NCBI GenBank assembly: GCA_040954595.2
Contig: CM082584.2
Span: 13,516,001 to 13,580,000 of the forward strand
Direction of reading: 5' to 3'
DNA from: Balanoglossus misakiensis
Taxonomy: Eukaryota > Hemichordata
Length of the DNA stretch: 64,000 bases
Under the pieces are notes generated by a model. That model searched no databases. It was not told the DNA's origin and worked only from the letters and a program-made list of their open reading frames with translations. The stretch's first letter is position 1. Every line of letters begins with the position of its first letter. This document shows, piece by piece, positions 1 through 13,993 of this stretch. A program made the translations under genes and the position numbers.

Positions 1-599
1 TCAAAATTCGCAAAGTCGAAAAATCCTCGATTTTTGAACATTTTCCTGAGCTATAACCCATGGTTTTTTCAAAAAATGACCAAATTTTCAAAATTCGCAA
101 AGTCGAAAAATCCTCGATTTTTGACGATTTTCCTGAGCTATAACCCATGGTTTTTTCAAAAAATGACCAAATTTTCAAAATTCGCAAAGTCGAAAAATCT
201 TCGATTTTTGACGATTTTCCTGAGCTATAACCCATGGTTTTTTCAAAAAATGACCAAATTTTGAAAATTCGCAAAGTCGAAAAATCTTCGAATTTTGACG
301 ATTTTCCTGAGCTATAACCCATGGTTTTTTTCAAAAAATGACCAAATTTTCAAAATTCGCAAAGTCGAAAAATCCTCGATTTTTGAACATTTTCCTGAGC
401 TATAACCCATGGTTTTTTCAAAAAATGACCAAATTTTCAAAATTCGCAAAGTCGAAAAATCCTCGATTTTTGAACATTTTCCTGAGCTATAACCCATGGT
501 TTTTTCAAAAAATGACCAAATTTTCAAAATTCGCAAAGTCGAAAAATCCTCGATTTTTGAACATTTTCCTGAGCTATAACCCATGTTTTTTTCAAAAAA

Positions 600-3540
600 T
601 GACCAAATTTTCAAAATTCGCTAAGTCGAAAAATCCTCGATTTTTGAACATTTTCCTGAGCTATAACCCATGGTTTTTTCAAAAAATGACCAAATTTTCA
701 AAATTCGCAAAGTCGACAAATCTTCGATTTTTGACGATTTTCCTGAGCTATAACCCATGGTTTTTTCAAAAAATGACCAAATTTTGAAAATTCGCAAAGT
801 CGAAAAATCTTCGAATTTTGACGATTATCCTGAGCTATAACCCATGGTTTTTTCAAAAAATGACCAAATTTTCAAAATTCGCAAAGTCGAAAAATCCTCG
901 ATTTTTGAACATTTTCCTGAGCTATAACCCATGGTTTTTTCAAAAAATGACCAAATTTTCAAAATTCGCAAAGTCGAAAAATCCTCGATTTTTGAACATT
1001 TTCCTCAGCTATAACCCATGGTTTTTTTCAAAAAATGACCAAATTTTGAAAATTCGCAAAGTCGAAAAATCTTCGATTTTTGACGATTTTCCTGAGCTAT
1101 AACCCATGGTTTTTTCAAAAAATGACCAAATTTTCAAAATTCGCAAAGTCGACAAATCTTCGATTTTTGACGATTTTCCTGAGCTATAACCCATGGTTTT
1201 TTCAAAAAATGACCAAATTTTCAAAATTCGCAAATTCGACAAATCTTCGATTTTTGACGATTTTCCTGAGCTATAACCCATGGTTTTTTCAAAAAATGAC
1301 CAAATTTTGAAATTTCGCAAAGTCGAAAAATCTTCGAATTTTGACGTTTTTCCTGAGCTATAACCCATGGTTTTTTTCAAAAAATGACCAAATTTTCAAA
1401 ATTCGCAAAGTCGAAAAATCCTCGATTTTTGAACATTTTCCTGAGCTATAACCCATGGTTTTTTCAAAAAATGACCAAATTTTCAAAATTCGCAAAGTCG
1501 AAAAATCCTCGATTTTTGAACATTTTCCTGAGCTATAACCCATGGTTTTTTCAAAAAATGACCAAATTTTCAAAATTCGCAAAGTCGAAAAATCCTCGAT
1601 TTTTGAACATTTTCCTGAGCTATAACCCATGGTTTTTTCAAAAAATGACCAAATTTTCAAAATTCGCAAATTCGACAAATCTTCGATTTTTGACGATTTT
1701 CCTGAGCTATAACCCATGGTTTTTTCAAAAAATGACCAAATTTTGAAATTTCGCAAAGTCGAAAAATCTTCGAATTTTGACGATTTTCCTGAGCTATAAC
1801 CCATGGTTTTTTTCAAAAAATGACCAAATTTTCAAAATTCGCAAAGTCGAAAAATCCTCGATTTTTGAACATTTTCCTGAGCTATAACCCATGGTTTTTT
1901 CAAAAAATGACCAAATTTTCAAAATTCGCAAAGTCGAAAAATCCTCGATTTTTGAACATTTTCCTGAGCTATAACCCATGGTTTTTTCAAAAAATGACCA
2001 AATTTTCAAAATTCGCAAAGTCGAAAAATCCTCGATTTTTGAACATTTTCCTGAGCTATAACCCATGGTTTTTTTCAAAAAATGACCAAATTTTGAAAAT
2101 TCGCAAAGTCGAAAAATCTTCGATTTTTGACGATTTTCCTGAGCTATAACCCATGGTTTTTTCAAAAAATGACCAAATTTTCAAAATTCGCAAAGTCGAC
2201 AAATCTTCGATTTTTGACGATTTTCCTGAGCTATAACCCATGGTTTTTTCAAAAAATGACCAAATTTTGAAAATTCGCAAAGTCGAAAAATCTTCGAATT
2301 TTGACGATTTTCCTGAGCTATAACCCATGGTTTTTTTCAAAAAATGACCAAATTTTCAAAATTCGCAAAGTCGAAAAATCCTCGATTTTTGAACATTTTC
2401 CTGAGCTATAACCCATGGTTTTTTCAAAAAATGACCAAATTTTCAAAATTCGCAAAGTCGAAAAATCCTCGATTTTTGAACATTTTCCTGAGCTATAACC
2501 CATGGTTTTTTCAAAAAATGACCAAATTTTCAAAATTCGCTAAGTCGAAAAATCCTCGATTTTTGAACATTTTCCTGAGCTATAACCCATGGTTTTTTCA
2601 AAAAATGACCAAATTTTCAAAATTCGCAAAGTCGACAAATCTTCGATTTTTGACGATTTTCCTGAGCTATAACCCATGGTTTTTTCAAAAAATGACCAAA
2701 TTTTGAAAATTCGCAAAGTCGAAAAATCTTCGAATTTTGACGATTTTCCTGAGCTATAACCCATGGTTTTTTCAAAAAATGACCAAATTTTCAAAATTCG
2801 CAAAGTCGAAAAATCCTCGATTTTTGAACATTTTCCTGAGCTATAACCCATGGTTTTTTCAAAAAATGACCAAATTTTCAAAATTCGCAAAGTCGAAAAA
2901 TCCTCGATTTTTGAACATTTTCCTGAGCTATAACCCATGGTTTTTTCAAAAAATGACCAAATTTTGAAAATTCGCAAAGTCGAAAAATCTTCGAATTTTG
3001 ACGATTTTCCTGAGCTATAACCCATGGTTTTTTTCAAAAAATGACCAAATTTTCAAAATTCGCAAAGTCGAAAAATCCTCGATTTTTGAACATTTTCCTG
3101 AGCTATAACCCATGGTTTTTTCAAAAAATGACCAAATTTTCAAAATTCGCAAAGTCGAAAAATCCTCGATTTTTGAACATTTTCCTGAGCTATAACCCAT
3201 GGTTTTTTTCAAAAAATGACCAAATTTTGAAAATTCGCAAAGTCGAAAAATCTTCGATTTTTGACGATTTTCCTGAGCTATAACCCATGGTTTTTTCAAA
3301 AAATGACCAAATTTTCAAAATTCGCAAAGTCGACAAATCTTCGATTTTTGACGATTTTCCTGAGCTATAACCCATGGTTTTTTCAAAAAATGACCAAATT
3401 TTGAAAATTCGCAAAGTCGAAAAATCTTCGAATTTTGACGATTTTCCTGAGCTATAACCCATGGTTTTTTTCAAAAAATGACCAAATTTTCAAAATTCGC
3501 AAAGTCGAAAAATCCTCGATTTTTGAACATTTTCCTGAGC
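600..3540. repeat. Higher-order segment duplicated about 6.2 kb downstream (copy 1)
   Basis: The order of monomer variants here is repeated near 6,800-9,740. Diagnostic variants recur at a constant offset of 6,203 bp: CGATTATCCTGAGC at about 824 and 7,027, CCTCAGCTATAACC at about 1,003 and 7,206, and GCTAAGTCG near 610 and 6,815. Between about 1,794 and 2,650 the offset is 6,290 because the second copy gained one monomer, and it returns to 6,203 after the second copy lost another. The boundaries are approximate. Confidence 0.8.
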
Positions 3541-6500
3541 TATAACCCATGGTTTTTTCAAAAAATGACCAAATTTTCAAAATTCGCAAAGTCGAAAAAT
3601 CCTCGATTTTTGAACATTTTCCTGAGCTATAACCCATGGTTTTTTCAAAAAATGACCAAATTTTCAAAATTCGCTAAGTCGAAAAATCCTCGATTTTTGA
3701 ACATTTTCCTGAGCTATAACCCATGGTTTTTTCAAAAAATGACCAAATTTTCAAAATTCGCAAAGTCGACAAATCTTCGATTTTTGACGATTTTCCTGAG
3801 CTATAACCCATGGTTTTTTCAAAAAATGACCAAATTTTCAAAATTCGCAAAGTCGACAAATCTTCGATTTTTGACGATTTTCCTGAGCTATAACCCATGG
3901 TTTTTTCAAAAAATGACCAAATTTTCAAAATTCGCAAAGTCGAAAAATCCTCGATTTTTGAACATTTTCCTGAGCTATAACCCATGGTTTTTTCAAAAAA
4001 TGACCAAATTTTCAAAATTCGCAAAGTCGAAAAATCCTCGATTTTTGAACATTTTCCTGAGCTATAACCCATGGTTTTTTCAAAAAATGACCAAATTTTC
4101 AAAATTCGCAAAGTCGAAAAATCCTCGATTTTTGAACATTTTCCTGAGCTATAACCCATGTTTTTTTCAAAAAATGACCAAATTTTCAAAATTCGCAAAG
4201 TCGAAAAATCCTCGATTTTTGAACATTTTCCTGAGCTATAACCCATGGTTTTTTCAAAAAATGACCAAATTTTCAAAATTCGCAAAGTCGAAAAATCCTC
4301 GATTTTTGAACATTTTCCTGAGCTATAACCCATGGTTTTTTTCAAAAAATGACCAAATTTTCAAAATTCGCAAAGTCGAAAAATCCTCGATTTTTGAACA
4401 TTTTCCTGACCCATGGTTTTTTCAAAAAATGACCAAATTTTGAAAATTCGCAAAGTCGAAAAATCTTCGAATTTTGACGATTTTCCTGAGCTATAACCCA
4501 TGGTTTTTTCAAAAAATGACCAAATTTTCAAAATTCGCAAAGTCGAAAAATCCTCGATTTTTGAACATTTCGAAAAATCCTCGATTTTTGAACATTTTCC
4601 TGAGCTATAACCCATGGTTTTTTCAAAAAATGACCAAATTTTCAAAATTCGCAAAGTCGAAAAATCCTCGATTTTTGAACATTTTCCTGAGCTATAACCC
4701 ATGTTTTTTTCAAAAAATGACCAAATTTTCAAAATTCGCAAAGTCGAAAAATCCTCGATTTTTGAACATTTTCCTGAGCTATAACCCATGGTTTTTTCAA
4801 AAAATGACCAAATTTTCAAAATTCGCAAAGTCGAAAAATCCTCGATTTTTGAACATTTTCCTGAGCTATAACCCATGGTTTTTTTCAAAAAATGACCAAA
4901 TTTTCAAAATTCGCAAAGTCGAAAAATCCTCGATTTTTGAACATTTTCCTGACCCATGGTTTTTTCAAAAAATGACCAAATTTTGAAAATTCGCAAAGTC
5001 GAAAAATCTTCGAATTTTGACGATTTTCCTGAGCTATAACCCATGGTTTTTTCAAAAAATGACCAAATTTTCAAAATTCGCAAAGTCGAAAAATCCTCGA
5101 TTTTTGAACATTTTCCTGAGCTATAACCCATGGTTTTTTTCAAAAAATGACCAAATTTTCAAAATTCGCAAAGTCGAAAAATCCTCGATTTTTGAACATT
5201 TTCCTGAGCTATAACCCATGGTTTTTTCAAAAAATGACCAAATTTTCAAAATTCGCAAAGTCGAAAAATCCTCGATTTTTGAACATTTTCCTGAGCTATA
5301 ACCCATGGTTTTTTTCAAAAAATGACCAAATTTTGAAAATTCGCAAAGTCGAAAAATCTTCGATTTTTGACGATTTTCCTGAGCTATAACCCATGGTTTT
5401 TTCAAAAAATGACCAAATTTTCAAAATTCGCAAAGTCGACAAATCTTCGATTTTTGACGATTTTCCTGAGCTATAACCCATGGTTTTTTCAAAAAATGAC
5501 CAAATTTTCTAAGTTCGCAAATTCGACAAATCTTCGATTTTTGACGATTTTCCAGAGCTATAACCCATGGTTTTTTTCAAAAAATGACCAAATTTTGAAA
5601 ATTCGCAAAGTCGAAAATCTTCGAATTTTGACGATTTTCCTGAGCTATAACCCATGGTTTTTTTCAAAAAATGACCAAATTTTCAAAATTCGCGAAGTCG
5701 AAAAATCCTCGATTTTTGAACATTTTCCTGAGCTATAACCCATGGTTTTTTCAAAAAATGACCAAATTTTCAAAATTCGCAAAGTCGTAAAATCCTCGAT
5801 TTTTGAACATTTTCCTGAGCTATAACCCATGGTTTTTTCAAAAAATGACCAAATTTTCAAAATTCGCAAAGTCGAAAAATCCTCGATTTTTGAACATTTT
5901 CCTGAGCTATAACCCATGGTTTTTTCAAAAATTGACCAAATTTTCAAAATTCGCAAAGTCGAAAAATCCTCGATTTTTGAACATTTTCCTGAGCTATAAC
6001 CCATGGTTTTTTCAAAAAATGACCAAATTTTCAAAATTCGCTAAGTCGAAAAATCCTCGATTTTTGAACATTTTCCTGAGCTATAACCCATGGTTTTTTC
6101 AAAAAATGACCAAATTTTCAAAATTCGCAAAGTCGAAAAATCCTCGATTTTTGAACATTTTCCTGAGCTATAACCCATGGTTTTTTCAAAAAATGACCAA
6201 ATTTTGAAAATTCGCAAAGTCGAAAAATCCTCGATTTTCGAACATTTTCCTGAGCTATAACCCATGGTTTTTTCAAAAAATGACCAAATTTTCAAAATTC
6301 GCTAAGTCGAAAAATCCTCGATTTTTGAACATTTTCCTGAGCTATAACCCATGGTTTTTTCAAAAAATGACCAAATTTTCAAAATTCGCAAAGTCGAAAA
6401 ATCCTCGATTTTTGAACATTTTCCTGAGCTATAACCCATGGTTTTTTCAAAAAATGACCAAATTTTCAAAATTCGCAAAGTCGAAAAATCCTCGATTTTT

Positions 6501-6799
6501 GAACATTTTCCTGAGCTATAACCCATGGTTTTTTCAAAAAATGACCAAATTTTCAAAATTCGCAAAGTCGAAAAATCCTCGATTTTTGACGATTTTCCTG
6601 AGCTATAACCCATGGTTTTTTCAAAAAATGACCAAATTTTCAAAATTCGCAAAGTCGAAAAATCTTCGATTTTTGACGATTTTCCTGAGCTATAACCCAT
6701 GGTTTTTTCAAAAAATGACCAAATTTTGAAAATTCGCAAAGTCGAAAAATCTTCGAATTTTGACGATTTTCCTGAGCTATAACCCATGGTTTTTTCAAA

Positions 6800-9740
6800 A
6801 AATGACCAAATTTTCAAAATTCGCTAAGTCGAAAAATCCTCGATTTTTGAACATTTTCCTGAGCTATAACCCATGGTTTTTTCAAAAAATGACCAAATTT
6901 TCAAAATTCGCAAAGTCGACAAATCTTCGATTTTTGACGATTTTCCTGAGCTATAACCCATGGTTTTTTCAAAAAATGACCAAATTTTGAAAATTCGCAA
7001 AGTCGAAAAATCTTCGAATTTTGACGATTATCCTGAGCTATAACCCATGGTTTTTTCAAAAAATGACCAAATTTTCAAAATTCGCAAAGTCGAAAAATCC
7101 TCGATTTTTGAACATTTTCCTGAGCTATAACCCATGGTTTTTTCAAAAAATGACCAAATTTTCAAAATTCGCAAAGTCGAAAAATCCTCGATTTTTGAAC
7201 ATTTTCCTCAGCTATAACCCATGGTTTTTTTCAAAAAATGACCAAATTTTGAAAATTCGCAAAGTCGAAAAATCTTCGATTTTTGACGATTTTCCTGAGC
7301 TATAACCCATGGTTTTTTCAAAAAATGACCAAATTTTCAAAATTCGCAAAGTCGACAAATCTTCGATTTTTGACGATTTTCCTGAGCTATAACCCATGGT
7401 TTTTTCAAAAAATGACCAAATTTTCAAAATTCGCAAATTCGACAAATCTTCGATTTTTGACGATTTTCCTGAGCTATAACCCATGGTTTTTTCAAAAAAT
7501 GACCAAATTTTGAAATTTCGCAAAGTCGAAAAATCTTCGAATTTTGACGATTTTCCTGAGCTATAACCCATGGTTTTTTTCAAAAAATGACCAAATTTTC
7601 AAAATTCGCAAAGTCGAAAAATCCTCGATTTTTGAACATTTTCCTGAGCTATAACCCATGGTTTTTTCAAAAAATGACCAAATTTTCAAAATTCGCAAAG
7701 TCGAAAAATCCTCGATTTTTGAACATTTTCCTGAGCTATAACCCATGGTTTTTTCAAAAAATGACCAAATTTTCAAAATTCGCAAAGTCGAAAAATCCTC
7801 GATTTTTGAACATTTTCCTGAGCTATAACCCATGGTTTTTTCAAAAAATGACCAAATTTTCAAAATTCGCAAATTCGACAAATCTTCGATTTTTGACGAT
7901 TTTCCTGAGCTATAACCCATGGTTTTTTCAAAAAATGACCAAATTTTGAAATTTCGCAAAGTCGAAAAATCTTCGAATTTTGACGATTTTCCTGAGCTAT
8001 AACCCATGGTTTTTTTCAAAAAATGACCAAATTTTCAAAATTCGCAAAGTCGAAAAATCCTCGATTTTTGAACATTTTCCTGAGCTATAACCCATGGTTT
8101 TTTCAAAAAATGACCAAATTTTCAAAATTCGCAAAGTCGAAAAATCCTCGATTTTTGAACATTTTCCTGAGCTATAACCCATGGTTTTTTCAAAAAATGA
8201 CCAAATTTTCAAAATTCGCAAAGTCGAAAAATCCTCGATTTTTGAACATTTTCCTGAGCTATAACCCATGGTTTTTTCAAAAAATGACCAAATTTTCAAA
8301 ATTCGCAAAGTCGAAAAATCCTCGATTTTTGAACATTTTCCTGAGCTATAACCCATGGTTTTTTTCAAAAAATGACCAAATTTTGAAAATTCGCAAAGTC
8401 GAAAAATCTTCGATTTTTGACGATTTTCCTGAGCTATAACCCATGGTTTTTTCAAAAAATGACCAAATTTTCAAAATTCGCAAAGTCGACAAATCTTCGA
8501 TTTTTGACGATTTTCCTGAGCTATAACCCATGGTTTTTTCAAAAAATGACCAAATTTTGAAAATTCGCAAAGTCGAAAAATCTTCGAATTTTGACGATTT
8601 TCCTGAGCTATAACCCATGGTTTTTTTCAAAAAATGACCAAATTTTCAAAATTCGCAAAGTCGAAAAATCCTCGATTTTTGAACATTTTCCTGAGCTATA
8701 ACCCATGGTTTTTTCAAAAAATGACCAAATTTTCAAAATTCGCAAAGTCGAAAAATCCTCGATTTTTGAACATTTTCCTGAGCTATAACCCATGGTTTTT
8801 TCAAAAAATGACCAAATTTTCAAAATTCGCTAAGTCGAAAAATCCTCGATTTTTGAACATTTTCCTGAGCTATAACCCATGGTTTTTTCAAAAAATGACC
8901 AAATTTTGAAAATTCGCAAAGTCGAAAAATCTTCGAATTTTGACGATTTTCCTGAGCTATAACCCATGGTTTTTTCAAAAAATGACCAAATTTTCAAAAT
9001 TCGCAAAGTCGAAAAATCCTCGATTTTTGAACATTTTCCTGAGCTATAACCCATGGTTTTTTCAAAAAATGACCAAATTTTCAAAATTCGCAAAGTCGAA
9101 AAATCCTCGATTTTTGAACATTTTCCTGAGCTATAACCCATGTTTTTTTCAAAAAATGACCAAATTTTGAAAATTCGCAAAGTCGAAAAATCTTCGAATT
9201 TTGACGATTTTCCTGAGCTATAACCCATGGTTTTTTTCAAAAAATGACCAAATTTTCAAAATTCGCAAAGTCGAAAAATCCTCGATTTTTGAACATTTTC
9301 CTGAGCTATAACCCATGGTTTTTTCAAAAAATGACCAAATTTTCAAAATTCGCAAAGTCGAAAAATCCTCGATTTTTGAACATTTTCCTGAGCTATAACC
9401 CATGGTTTTTTTCAAAAAATGACCAAATTTTGAAAATTCGCAAAGTCGAAAAATCTTCGATTTTTGACGATTTTCCTGAGCTATAACCCATGGTTTTTTC
9501 AAAAAATGACCAAATTTTCAAAATTCGCAAAGTCGACAAATCTTCGATTTTTGACGATTTTCCTGAGCTATAACCCATGGTTTTTTCAAAAAATGACCAA
9601 ATTTTGAAAATTCGCAAAGTCGAAAAATCTTCGAATTTTGACGATTTTCCTGAGCTATAACCCATGGTTTTTTTCAAAAAATGACCAAATTTTCAAAATT
9701 CGCAAAGTCGAAAAATCCTCGATTTTTGAACATTTTCCTG
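6800..9740. repeat. Higher-order segment duplicated about 6.2 kb upstream (copy 2)
   Basis: This is the second copy of the segment at about 600-3,540. Its monomer order is the same except for one inserted and one missing 87-bp unit, as expected from unequal exchange within the array. Just downstream, from about 9,760, the variants differ (CAAAGAATGACC appears at about 9,764 and 10,024), which marks the end of the match. Confidence 0.8.
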
Positions 9741-12700
9741 AGCTATAACCCATGGTTTTTTCAAAGAATGACCAAATTTTCAAAATTCGCAAAGTCGACA
9801 AATCTTCGATTTTTGACGATTTTCCTGAGCTATAACCCATGGTTTTTTCAAAAAATGACCAAATTTTCAAAATTCGCAAAGTCGAAAAATCCTCGATTTT
9901 TGAACATTTTCCTGAGCTATAACCCATGGTTTTTTCAAAAAATGACCAAATTTTCAAAATTCGCAAAGTCGAAAAATCCTCATTTTTTGACGATTTTCCT
10001 GAGCTATAACCCATGGTTTTTTCAAAGAATGACCAAATTTTCAAAATTCGCAAAGTCGACAAATCTTCGATTTTTGACGATTTTCCTGAGCTATAACCCA
10101 TGGTTTTTTCAAAAAATGACCAAATTTTCAAAATTCGCAAAGTCGAAAAATCCTCGATTTTTGAACATTTTCCTGAGCTATAACCCATGGTTTTTTCAAA
10201 AAATGACCAAATTTTCAAAATTCGCAAAGTCGAAAAATCCTCGATTTTTGAACATTTTCCTGAGCTATAACCCATGGTTTTTTCAAAAAATGACCAAATT
10301 TTCAAAATTCGCAAAGTCGAAAAATCCTCGATTTTTGAACATTTTCCTGAGCTATAACCCATGGTTTTTTCAAAAAATGACCAAATTTTCAAAATTCGCA
10401 AAGTCGAAAAATCCTCGATTTTTGAACATTTTCCTGAGCTATAACCCATGGTTTTTTCAAAAAATGACCAAATTTTCAAAATTCGCAAAGTCGAAAAATC
10501 CTCGATTTTTGAACATTTTCCTGAGCTATAACCCATGGTTTTTTCAAAAAATGACCAAATTTTCAAAATTCGCAAAGTCGAAAAATCCTCGATTTTTGAA
10601 CATTTTCCTGAGCTATAACCCATGGTTTTTTTCAAAAAATGACCAAATTTTGAAAATTCGCAAAGTCGAAAAATCTTCGATTTTTGACGATTTTCCTGAG
10701 CTATAACCCATGGTTTTTTCAAAAAATGACCAAATTTTCAAAATTCGCAAAGTCGACAAATCTTCGATTTTTGACGATTTTCCTGAGCTATAACCCATGG
10801 TTTTTTCAAAAAATGACCAAATTTTCAAAATTCGCAAATTCGACAAATCTTCGATTTTTGACGATTTTCCTGAGCTATAACCCATGGTTTTTTCAAAAAA
10901 TGACCAAATTTTGAAAATTCGCAAAGTCGAAAAATCTTCGAATTTTGACGATTTTCCTGAGCTATAACCCATGGTTTTTTTCAAAAAATGACCAAATTTT
11001 CAAAATTCGCGAAGTCGAAAAATCCTCGATTTTTGAACATTTTCCTGAGCTATAACCCATGGTTTTTTCACAAAATGACCAAATTTTCAAAATTCGCAAA
11101 GTCGAAAAATCCTCGATTTTTGAACATTTTCCTGAGCTATAACCCATGGTTTTTTCAAAAAATGACCAAATTTTCAAAATTCGCTAAGTCGAAAAATCCT
11201 CGATTTTTGAACATTTTCCTGAGCTATAACCCATGGTTTTTTCAAAAAATGACCAAATTTTCAAAATTCGCAAAGTCGACAAATCTTCGATTTTTGAACA
11301 TTTTCCTGAGCTATAACCCATGGTTTTTTCAAAAAATGACCAAATTTTCAAAATTCGCAAAGTCGAAAAATCCTCGATTTTTGAACATTTTCCTGAGCTA
11401 TAACCCATGGTTTTTTAAAAAAAATGACCAAATTTTCAAAATTCGCAAAGTCGACAAATCTTCGATTTTTGACGATTTTCCTGAGCTATAACCCATGGTT
11501 TTTTCAAAAAATGACCAAATTTTGAAAATTCGCAAAGTCGAAAAATCTTCGAATTTTGACGATTTTCCTGAGCTATAACCCATGGTTTTTTCAAAAAATG
11601 ACCAAATTTTCAAAATTCGCAAAGTCGAAAAATCCTCGATTTTTGAACATTTTCCTGAGCTATAACCCATGGTTTTTTCAAAAAATGACCAAATTTTCAA
11701 AATTCGCAAAGTCGACAAATCTTCGATTTTTGACGATTTTCCTGAGCTATAACCCATGGTTTTTTCAAAAAATGACCAAATTTTCAAAATTCGCAAAGTC
11801 GACAAATCTTCGATTTTTGACGATTTTCCTGAGCTATAACCCATGGTTTTTTCAAAAAATGACCAAATTTTCAAAATTCGCAAAGTCGAAAAATCCTCGA
11901 TTTTTGAACATTTTCCTGAGCTATAACCCATGGTTTTTTCAAAAAATGACCAAATTTTCAAAATTCGCAAAGTCGAAAAATCCTCGATTTTTGAACATTT
12001 TCCTGAGCTATAACCCATGGTTTTTTCAAAAAATGACCAAATTTTGAAAATTCGCAAAGTCGAAAAATCCTCGATTTTTGAACATTTTCCTGAGCTATAA
12101 CCCATGGTTTTTTCAAAAAATGACCAAATTTTGAAAATTCGCAAAGTCGAAAAATCTTCGAATTTTGACGATTTTCCTGAGCTATAACCCATGGTTTTTT
12201 CAAAAAATGACCAAATTTTCAAAATTCGCAAAGTCGAAAAATCCTCGATTTTTGAACATTTTCCTGAGCTATAACCCATGGTTTTTTCAAAAAATGACCA
12301 AATTTTCAAAATTCGCAAAGTCGAAAAATCCTCGATTTTTGAACGTTTTCCTGAGCTATAACCCATGGTTTTTTCAAAAAATGACCAAATTTTCAAAATT
12401 CGCTAAGTCGAAAAATCCTCGATTTTTGAACATTTTCCTGAGCTATAACCCATGGTTTTTTCAAAAAATGACCAAATTTTCAAAATTCGCAAAGTCGACA
12501 AATCTTCGATTTTTGACGATTTTCCTGAGCTATAACTCATGGTTTTTTCAAAAAATGACCAAATTTTGAAAATTCGCAAAGTCGAAAAATCTTCGAATTT
12601 TGACGATTTTCCTGAGCTATAACCCATGTTTTTTTCAAAAAATGACCAAATTTTCAAAATTCGCAAAGTCGAAAAATCCTCGATTTTTGAACATTTTCCT

Positions 12701-13993
12701 GAGCTATAACCCATGGTTTTTTCAAAAAATGACCAAATTTTCAAAATTCGCGAAGTCGAAAAATCCTCGATTTTTGAACATTTTCCTGAGCTATAACCCA
12801 TGGTTTTTTCAAAAAATGACCAAATTTTCAAAATTCGCAAAGTCGACAAATCTTCGATTTTTGAACATTTTCCTGAGCTATAACCCATGGTTTTTTCAAA
12901 AAATGACCAAATTTTCAAAATTCGCAAAGTCGAAAAATCCTCGATTTTTGAACATTTTCCTGAGCTATAACCCATGGTTTTTTCAAAAAATGACCAAATT
13001 TTGAAAATTCGCAAAGTCGAAAAATCCTCGATTTTTGAACATTTTCCTGAGCTATAACCCATGGTTTTTTCAAAAAATGACCAAATTTTGAAAATTCGCA
13101 AAGTCGAAAAATCTTCGAATTTTGACGATTTTCCTGAGCTATAACCCATGGTTTTTTCAAAAAATGACCAAATTTTCAAAATTCGCAAAGTCGAAAAATC
13201 CTCGATTTTTGAACATTTTCCTGAGCTATAACCCATGGTTTTTTCAAAAAATGACCAAATTTTCAAAATTCGCAAAGTCGAAAAATCCTCGATTTTTGAA
13301 CATTTTCCTGAGCTATAACCCATGGTTTTTTCAAAAAATGACCAAATTTTCAAAATTCGCAAAGTCGAAAAATCCTCGATTTTTGAACATTTTCCTGAGC
13401 TATAACCCATGGTTTTTTCAAAAAAAGACTAAATTTTGAAAATTCGCAAAGTCGAAAAATCGTCGATTTTTGAACATTTTCCTGAGCTATAACCCATGGT
13501 TTTTTTCAAAAAATGACCAAATTTTCAAAATTCGCAAAGTCGAAAAATCCTCGATTTTTGAACATTTTCCTGAGCTATAACCCATGGTTTTTTCAAAAAA
13601 TGACCAAATTTTCAAAATTCGCAAAGTCGAAAAATCCTCGATGTTTGAACATTTTCCTGAGCTATAACCCATGGTTTTTTTCAAAAAATGACCAAATTTT
13701 CAAAATTCGCAAAGTCGACAAATCTTCGATTTTTGACGATTTTCCTGAGCTATAACCCATGGTTTTTTCAAAAAATGACCAAATTTTCAAAATTCGCAAA
13801 GTCGACAAATCTTCGATTTTTGACGATTTTCCTGAGCTATAACCCATGGTTTTTTCAAAAAATGACCAAATTTTCAAAATTCGCAAAGTCGAAAAATCCT
13901 CGATTTTTGAACATTTTCCTGAGCTATAACCCATGGTTTTTTCAAAAAATGACCAAATTTTGAAAATTCGCAAAGTCGAAAAATCTTCGAATT

